The translations under genes and the position numbers were made by a program. Under the pieces are notes generated by a model. It had not been told where the DNA came from. It searched no databases and saw only the letters and a program-made list of their open reading frames with translations. 11,631 nucleotides of DNA from contig DFGW01000200.1 of the NCBI GenBank assembly GCA_002372465.1, positions 1 through 11,631 of the forward strand, read 5' to 3'. Shown one piece after another: positions 7,121 through 11,631 of the stretch (positions within the stretch are counted from its first letter, which is position 1; each line of letters starts with the position of its first letter). This DNA comes from Butyrivibrio sp. UBA3740. Lineage in GTDB: Bacteria > Bacillota > Clostridia > Lachnospirales > Lachnospiraceae.

Positions 7121-9834
7121 GAAACAGGTTCAGAATACCGGAAAAGTTCATAAAAAGAGCCATAGCCCTGGTGCTGATAGCTTCGTTTATGGCAGTGATC
7201 TTTGGAAAGACCATTGCTTCGGAAGCTATATTTGATCCGGACCAGGCCATAACCTATCAGGTTTTTGCTTCAAAGACCACCGTGGAGGATTCGGTTCTTT
7301 TCATAGGAACCTATATCGTCCACAAGGATGCACTGACGGACCAGCTCTATGAAAAGGCCCAGACCTCCGCTTCAGAATCCGGTCAGGAAAATATCTACTA
7401 CAAGTCAGAGCTTTCTGACGGACAGTGGTTTGCTGTAGGTGATGTGGAAAATGGCGTAAAGGGTATTTCCGAGGAGGGAACTCCGGAGAGTATTGATACC
7501 ATCAATCCTTTGTATGTCACCCACTACTGCGGCGCTGACGGCGTCCTCAGGGATGCAAAGACCATGGCGGGGATCAATCCTTTTGATATTCCGGACCCCT
7601 ACGACCTTTCTTCACTTCCGGAGCTGGAGCCCATCAGGACCCAGTACACCCAGTCCCAGTCAGCCACCAGTATTTCACAGGACAAGTTCCTTGAAAACAG
7701 GGGCTCAAATGAGTCAGGAAACCTTCGAAGCGATGTTTATTACTATCAGCTTCTTAGCACCTTCTTTTCCTTAAACCTTCGGGATTCACAGACTGATCAG
7801 TGTGATCAGCAGTTAAAGAACTTAAACGATGCATATATCGCTTACAAGGCTGCAGGAAACGAAGACGAGGCCAAGCTCATATATGACCTGATGGAGAAGG
7901 TGGATGCCACCAGAAGAGCTCTGATCATGGAAAGACTGGCAGAGCTGGATGACAATCTTTTGAACACACTCTACACACTTTCTTCCGGAAGCTACTACAC
8001 TCCATACGGAGACTTTAAGGATTCCAGCAGTGAGAGTGGTACAGATGACAAGGAATACAACAAAGAGCTCAAGGATTCACTTAAACATAACTTCACCGGA
8101 ATGAATTCGGCAACAGCCTTTATCCAGACCTGGTTCAGGCTTTTGGGAATAACAAGCTCCGATTCCGGCTGGTGGACAGTCCTTGAGACCTATGAATACG
8201 ATAAGCAGAAAAGAGCTGAGGAAGCCAACGAAGAAAACGAAGATTATGTTTACGACAAAGCTCCTTCAGAATATCCCTTCAGCGCAGATGCAGCTTTGCT
8301 TGATTCCATCGGAAGTGCGATGTCCAACTGTTCAGACAGCTACACCTCTTACCTTTCAAAGGCACTGGTGGATTCAGACGATATTTTAGGACACGTTATT
8401 TACGATTATTCATCACAGGTTATAGCTACAGCTTCCGGTGGAACTGTAGGAGGTCCGATAGAGTACCTGAAGCACGCAACAAACATCAGGGATAACACCA
8501 TAGCAGATGATGAGGGAGAGCTTAATCTTTTAAAGAGTTCCCTTCTTGATATGGCAAGCAACAGGTATTCCCAGTCAGCCACCGGTGGCCCCGGAGCAGA
8601 GTATTCACTTCTTTCTTCAGCAGGAGCCAAGACGAGCTATTTAGAGGACCAGAAAGCCGCTGAAGAGGCAGACAGAGCCATACTTCAGTACCTGATAGAG
8701 TCAAGACGCCAAAGGGAAGATGCAGAAGAGTGTCTTGAATATGTATATCAGAGAATTGACTGGTCAGAAGCTCTCAAGACCCAGGTGCCGGACGATGATT
8801 ACAAGACCTATTCCACCTCCTCCATTGAGGCACATATCGTATGGCTCAAGGAAGAGGCTCAGAAGATCATAGATTCCGATGAGAACTTAAGATCCAAGCT
8901 TGATGCCTTAAAGGCCAAGAAGGAAGAGCTTCAGAAAAAGAGAGATCAGTGCCTTGATAACAACGACCTGGCAGGAGCAAAGGCCTACGATGCCAAGATA
9001 GCTGCTGTTGACCAGGATATCAATAAAGAAACAGGCGGAGCAGGTGATGCCGGAAACATGGCAGATAAGCTGGTAGACAAGGCCATGAGCGAACTGGCAG
9101 ATAACGCCAACGCAGACCTTGCCGGAATAGCCGGAGCCCTTGCAGAAGTAGGAGATGCGGATGCACTGGATGCCCTTGCTAAAAAGGCAGCTGACAGCGG
9201 AGCTTCAGCAAACACCCTGGCAGGTATCAACGACGCCAAGAACGCTGCTGACGGACTTAACGGAAAGAATAAGCTGGATGCGGACGGACTTTTAGCACAG
9301 CTGGAAGCTCTTTTCGGAAAGAGTCTGGATGAGATGAGTGACGATGAACTGGCTGTTGTGGCAGCAACACTGTCAAGGCTTTCAAAATCCGGAATATCCG
9401 CAGCAGATACACTGCTTAACTCCTTGATGATGAGACTGTTGCAGGGCAATAACAAATACACCTTCAGACAGTATCCTGACAGCAAGACCACTGAGTATAT
9501 GAACCTTGACACAGTATCAAATTGTACGGCTTTCAGATATTTTTATGATAATACCAAGGCAATTGGTACTATGACCAAGGGTTCACTCGTATATATATTT
9601 AAGCGTGGCAGTGATGAGATGCACAAGCAGGATATTTCATCAGACCCGGAGAAGATGTTTGGAAAGGCAGTATACAGCCAGTTCCTATACATTTTAGAGG
9701 ATGATTCCAGGAACTACTTCAAGTGTGATGCGGAATACCTCAACAATACAGAATATGCAATCTGTCTGACAGCAGCAATGCAGTCCAAGGTTGAAAAGTT
9801 TACAGAGACACTCATGGAATTCTTCAAGGAATAA
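7117..9834 (+). CDS. Large exported helical/coiled-coil protein of unknown function
   Basis: A 905-residue protein whose ATG overlaps the previous stop by four bases (ATGA). A basic start and hydrophobic core at 14-30 form a signal peptide or N-terminal anchor, perhaps cleaved near 34-35. Residues 42-175 form a distinct mixed domain. Residues 205-290, 390-480 and 505-635 are helical; 575-610 is a charged coiled coil rich in K/E/A/L. Residues 640-770 are very rich in A, D, G and L and look like stacked short helices. The last 125 residues form a separate beta-rich domain with K-G-S-L-V-Y-I-F near 821, weakly like copper amine oxidase N-terminal 'stalk' domains. No catalytic motif is visible. 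Position and export suggest that it partners the TolC-like protein outside the membrane. I do not recognise the family. Confidence 0.75.
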   Translation: MRNRFRIPEKFIKRAIALVLIASFMAVIFGKTIASEAIFDPDQAITYQVFASKTTVEDSVLFIGTYIVHKDALTDQLYEKAQTSASESGQENIYYKSELSDGQWFAVGDVENGVKGISEEGTPESIDTINPLYVTHYCGADGVLRDAKTMAGINPFDIPDPYDLSSLPELEPIRTQYTQSQSATSISQDKFLENRGSNESGNLRSDVYYYQLLSTFFSLNLRDSQTDQCDQQLKNLNDAYIAYKAAGNEDEAKLIYDLMEKVDATRRALIMERLAELDDNLLNTLYTLSSGSYYTPYGDFKDSSSESGTDDKEYNKELKDSLKHNFTGMNSATAFIQTWFRLLGITSSDSGWWTVLETYEYDKQKRAEEANEENEDYVYDKAPSEYPFSADAALLDSIGSAMSNCSDSYTSYLSKALVDSDDILGHVIYDYSSQVIATASGGTVGGPIEYLKHATNIRDNTIADDEGELNLLKSSLLDMASNRYSQSATGGPGAEYSLLSSAGAKTSYLEDQKAAEEADRAILQYLIESRRQREDAEECLEYVYQRIDWSEALKTQVPDDDYKTYSTSSIEAHIVWLKEEAQKIIDSDENLRSKLDALKAKKEELQKKRDQCLDNNDLAGAKAYDAKIAAVDQDINKETGGAGDAGNMADKLVDKAMSELADNANADLAGIAGALAEVGDADALDALAKKAADSGASANTLAGINDAKNAADGLNGKNKLDADGLLAQLEALFGKSLDEMSDDELAVVAATLSRLSKSGISAADTLLNSLMMRLLQGNNKYTFRQYPDSKTTEYMNLDTVSNCTAFRYFYDNTKAIGTMTKGSLVYIFKRGSDEMHKQDISSDPEKMFGKAVYSQFLYILEDDSRNYFKCDAEYLNNTEYAICLTAAMQSKVEKFTETLMEFFKE

Positions 9835-9846
9835 AGGAGTTATTAG

Positions 9847-10449
9847 ATGGCTGATTATCCAATTATATCGGATGTAAGTGCATATATCGTAAAAACTCTG
9901 AGGGAAAAGATGTGTCCTGAACCTATACCTTCTCCCAACAATATCGAGATCTCGTCACCGTCATCTCAGGATGTTGACTACCTGGTAGGCCTTTACCTCT
10001 ACGATATCAGGGAAGATGTGGAGGTTACCACCAACAGGTACATTCAGAAGGGCAGGGCACAGATAACGAAACCGCCAAGACCATATGCTTTGTATTACAT
10101 GGTCTTTATAAACGGATCCGGCCAGATGGGCCTTAAGGATTCGGATATGCAGAAAATCGTCGGGAAGATAGCGCAGATCGTAAACGATAACAGTTCGGTC
10201 CTTCCCAATCAGCTCCAAACGTGGCTCGACACGCAGGAACCTCCGATAGTACTGTCTCAGGCGAAGATAAGTCTGGAGGAGAAGGTAAGGGTGTGGCAGG
10301 CAATCAATAAGCCTTATCAGCTTAGCCTGTTCTACAGGGCGGCTCCCGTATACCTGTCAAGTGGTGAGATCATTGAAACACCTCGTGTTACTGATGCGAG
10401 CTTCGAGATTGGAATTACAGGTGAAGAAAGGGGGGATAAAGCGAAGTGA
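9847..10449 (+). CDS. DUF4255 / Pvc16_N-type contractile injection system protein
   Basis: A 200-residue protein with a clear AAAGGAG site (9833-9839) 7 bases before the ATG. It matches the Pvc16 N-terminal (DUF4255) pattern along its length: I-S-D-V-S near 7-11; L-Y-L-Y-D-I-R-E-D at 49-57; P-P-R-P-Y-A-L-Y-Y-M at 76-85; M-Q-K-I-V-G near 101; I-V-L-S at 134-137; S-L-E-E-K-V-R-V-W at 142-150; and P-Y-Q-L-S-L-F-Y at 156-163. In characterised eCIS and related phage-tail-like particles this family sits at the tube end as the cap or tail-terminator-type protein. It is the strongest marker in the window for a contractile injection system. The length is that of the N-terminal domain alone, and the next gene may supply the missing C-terminal part. 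No signal peptide, as expected for a cytoplasmically assembled particle. Confidence 0.88.
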   Translation: MADYPIISDVSAYIVKTLREKMCPEPIPSPNNIEISSPSSQDVDYLVGLYLYDIREDVEVTTNRYIQKGRAQITKPPRPYALYYMVFINGSGQMGLKDSDMQKIVGKIAQIVNDNSSVLPNQLQTWLDTQEPPIVLSQAKISLEEKVRVWQAINKPYQLSLFYRAAPVYLSSGEIIETPRVTDASFEIGITGEERGDKAK

Positions 10450-11255
10450 CAACTGTGATTACAGCAAAGTTATCACTGGCCGTGAGACTTCTTGATACCA
10501 CTAACGGAAAAGAAATCTCGGAACCCACCGTCCGTTTCGCCATAGATGGGAAGCAGGCAGCTCCCTTAAAAAAAGGCGAAGGTGTTTACGTATTCGTGAA
10601 TCTGGGCAGAGAAGACTTTCTTATGAACATAAGTGTTCGCGGATATGATGACACGGATGTGAACGTGATATGTGAAAAGCTGGATCCCAAACTTCCCATG
10701 ATGGATATTTTCCTGATGCCATCAGAGAAAAATCGTCAGGGAGGCGAAGTGCTTAAAATTTATGGAACCCTTTCCGAGCTGGAGTACATCGAGGCGATAT
10801 GTACTGATCGCCCGATAGGTCTTTTCCACAGTGCGGTGAGTAAGAAGGAGGAACACAGAATGAACCTCTTACCACTGACCGCAGGAGGTGGTGTGATTCT
10901 GGATAATATCAGATACGCCCTTATGGATGAAGCAGGAGAGCGCTACGACTACTTCACCGTAAAAGAGCAGATTACATCACTGGCAGTCCTTTTAACTGAG
11001 CCCATTGCACATGAGCACAAGTTAAATGACAAAATCTTCCGTATTATTTACGGAAGAGCCGGTCCCGACGGAAGCTTTATCTTGAAGTTCAGAGATGATG
11101 CAAGTACCCTTCCCCACATCTTGCATTTCAAAGCAGGAGACAAGGAATATTTCAGGGCAAGTGATCTTCATCTCGAGGCCGGAGAGATAGACCTCATGGA
11201 GGGAGCGAAGGAAGTAGAGACTTTGACCGGAAAGGAGGAAGAACAGGATGAGTGA
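10446..11255 (+). CDS. Beta-sandwich-like eCIS-associated protein, unrecognised family
   Basis: A 269-residue protein; GTG start overlaps the previous stop by four bases (GTGA), with AAAGGGGGG about 10 bases upstream. A later GTG at 10455 cannot be excluded. Residues 6-92 resemble carboxypeptidase-regulatory/transthyretin-like beta sandwiches: L-A-V-R-L-L-D near 11, G-V-Y-V-F-V-N-L at 46-53, R-G-Y at 65-67 and an I-F-L-M-P end at 88-92. Residues 103-250 form a second mixed domain with no recognised motif, and the last 15 residues are E/D-rich. No signal peptide or membrane helix. Its place directly between the Pvc16-type and PAAR-like genes suggests a particle component or an extension of Pvc16 split into its own gene. 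That role is inferred from context. Confidence 0.65.
   Translation: MTTVITAKLSLAVRLLDTTNGKEISEPTVRFAIDGKQAAPLKKGEGVYVFVNLGREDFLMNISVRGYDDTDVNVICEKLDPKLPMMDIFLMPSEKNRQGGEVLKIYGTLSELEYIEAICTDRPIGLFHSAVSKKEEHRMNLLPLTAGGGVILDNIRYALMDEAGERYDYFTVKEQITSLAVLLTEPIAHEHKLNDKIFRIIYGRAGPDGSFILKFRDDASTLPHILHFKAGDKEYFRASDLHLEAGEIDLMEGAKEVETLTGKEEEQDE
11035..11057. repeat. 9-bp hairpin inside the gene before the PAAR-like gene
   Basis: TCTTCCGTA and TACGGAAGA are separated by TTATT. It lies inside coding sequence about 190 bases before the next start and lacks a T tract, so it is not a terminator. It could form an mRNA stem that tunes expression within the operon, or be chance. Confidence 0.35.
11231..11238 (+). 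promoter_or_regulatory. Strong ribosome binding site of the PAAR-like gene
   Basis: AAAGGAGG, a near-perfect Shine-Dalgarno, lies 9 bases before the ATG at 11248, inside the end of the preceding gene. It fixes the start and implies high translation of the PAAR-like protein. Confidence 0.75.
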
Positions 11256-11631
11256 GTTAACAACGGCGACAGCCCAATGCATGTGCACCATGGGAACAGC
11301 GCCGGCACCACTGAAAGTTACCAGCCAGGCAACGGTACTTGCCTCAGGTAAGCCCTGTGGAACCATTCAGGATGCTCAAGGTTTTGCAAACATTGGACCA
11401 TTCGGAATGTGTATATCACTGGCAAATCCTGCAGTAGCTTCTGCTACGGCAGCAGCCCTGGGAGTTTTGACACCGCAGCCCTGCACACCGGTTCCTGCCG
11501 GTTGCTGGATACCAACTAAACCAAAGATTCTTATCGGAGGTAAGCCCTGTCTTTCCAGTGATTGCAAAATGATGTGTGCCTATGCAGGCTCCATCTCAAT
11601 TACGTTCCCGGGTCAGGTCAAGGTAACGGCT
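11248..11631 (+). CDS. DUF4280 / PAAR-like spike-tip protein, 3' end cut by the window
   Basis: 128 codons are open to the right edge without a stop. The start overlaps the previous gene by 8 bases. The sequence follows the DUF4280 (PAAR-like) pattern: A-Q-C-M-C-T-M-G-T-A at 9-18; G-K-P-C-G-T near 34-39; a phenylalanine-glycine-x-cysteine element at 52-55; Q-P-C-T-P at 77-81; K-P-C-L-S-S-D-C near 99-106; and a closing G-S-I-S-I...G-Q at 114-123. Nine cysteines occur in 128 residues, suited to binding a metal at the tip. PAAR-like proteins cap the central spike of contractile injection systems and can carry effectors. Most of a typical single-domain protein is present, but a C-terminal effector extension beyond the edge cannot be ruled out. 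No signal peptide. Confidence 0.87.
   Translation, partial: MSELTTATAQCMCTMGTAPAPLKVTSQATVLASGKPCGTIQDAQGFANIGPFGMCISLANPAVASATAAALGVLTPQPCTPVPAGCWIPTKPKILIGGKPCLSSDCKMMCAYAGSISITFPGQVKVTA

Noticed and set aside
8985..9512. 175-codon open frame on the - strand
   Set aside because: It is a low-complexity A/S-rich shadow of the A/D/L-rich part of the 905-residue protein, with no domain and no place in the operon.
11035..11057. Rho-independent terminator
   Set aside because: The stem has no following T run and sits in the middle of a coding gene.
1..11631. Promoters, tRNA or rRNA genes, CRISPR array, insertion sequences
   Set aside because: The window is almost wholly coding in one direction, with gaps under 20 bases. 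No transposase, direct-repeat spacer array or RNA gene was seen.
9847..11631. Ordinary prophage tail genes or type VI secretion
   Set aside because: DUF4255 plus DUF4280 is typical of eCIS-type loci, and no capsid, terminase or Tss-type gene is visible. Flanking sequence could still change this.

Overview
The window carries nine closely packed genes, all on the + strand, that read as one long operon. Gaps are 12 to 19 bases or the genes overlap, so no internal promoter or terminator is visible and no gene-free stretch exceeds 20 bases. The last three genes identify the system. A DUF4255/Pvc16_N-type protein (9847-10449), a small beta-sandwich-like protein (10446-11255) and a cysteine-rich DUF4280/PAAR-like spike tip (11248 to the right edge) are typical of an extracellular contractile injection system (eCIS, the phage-tail-like PVC/Afp/MAC group). 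Sheath, tube, baseplate and AAA ATPase genes are not in the window and presumably lie outside it.

The six genes upstream are the unusual part. In order they are: the end of an Ig-like (BIG-type) protein (1-459); a kinase-fold-like protein without catalytic residues and with a C-terminal membrane helix (472-1317); an 815-residue four-helix membrane sensor with a Cache-like domain, a HAMP-like linker and a class III adenylate cyclase homology domain whose catalytic residues appear lost (1332-3779); a membrane-anchored MORN-repeat protein (3799-5040); an exported TolC/OEP-like coiled-coil protein with a duplicated C-terminal beta domain (5027-7120); and a 905-residue exported helical protein (7117-9834). 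Together they look like an envelope-associated signalling and anchoring module built into a contractile injection operon. This is an inference from domain content and operon structure.

The organism is most likely a Firmicute, plausibly a Lachnospiraceae member such as a Butyrivibrio relative. Reasons are the moderate G+C, strong AGGAGG-type ribosome sites, heavy use of AGA/AGG and ATA codons, and the style of the exported proteins. No marker gene proves this. The TolC-like gene leaves a diderm Firmicute possible.

Proposed working model (inference): the pseudo-cyclase and pseudo-kinase sense or scaffold at the membrane; the MORN, TolC-like and 905-residue proteins span or line the cell envelope; and the Pvc16/PAAR-like proteins belong to the injection particle that is docked to, or released through, this assembly.
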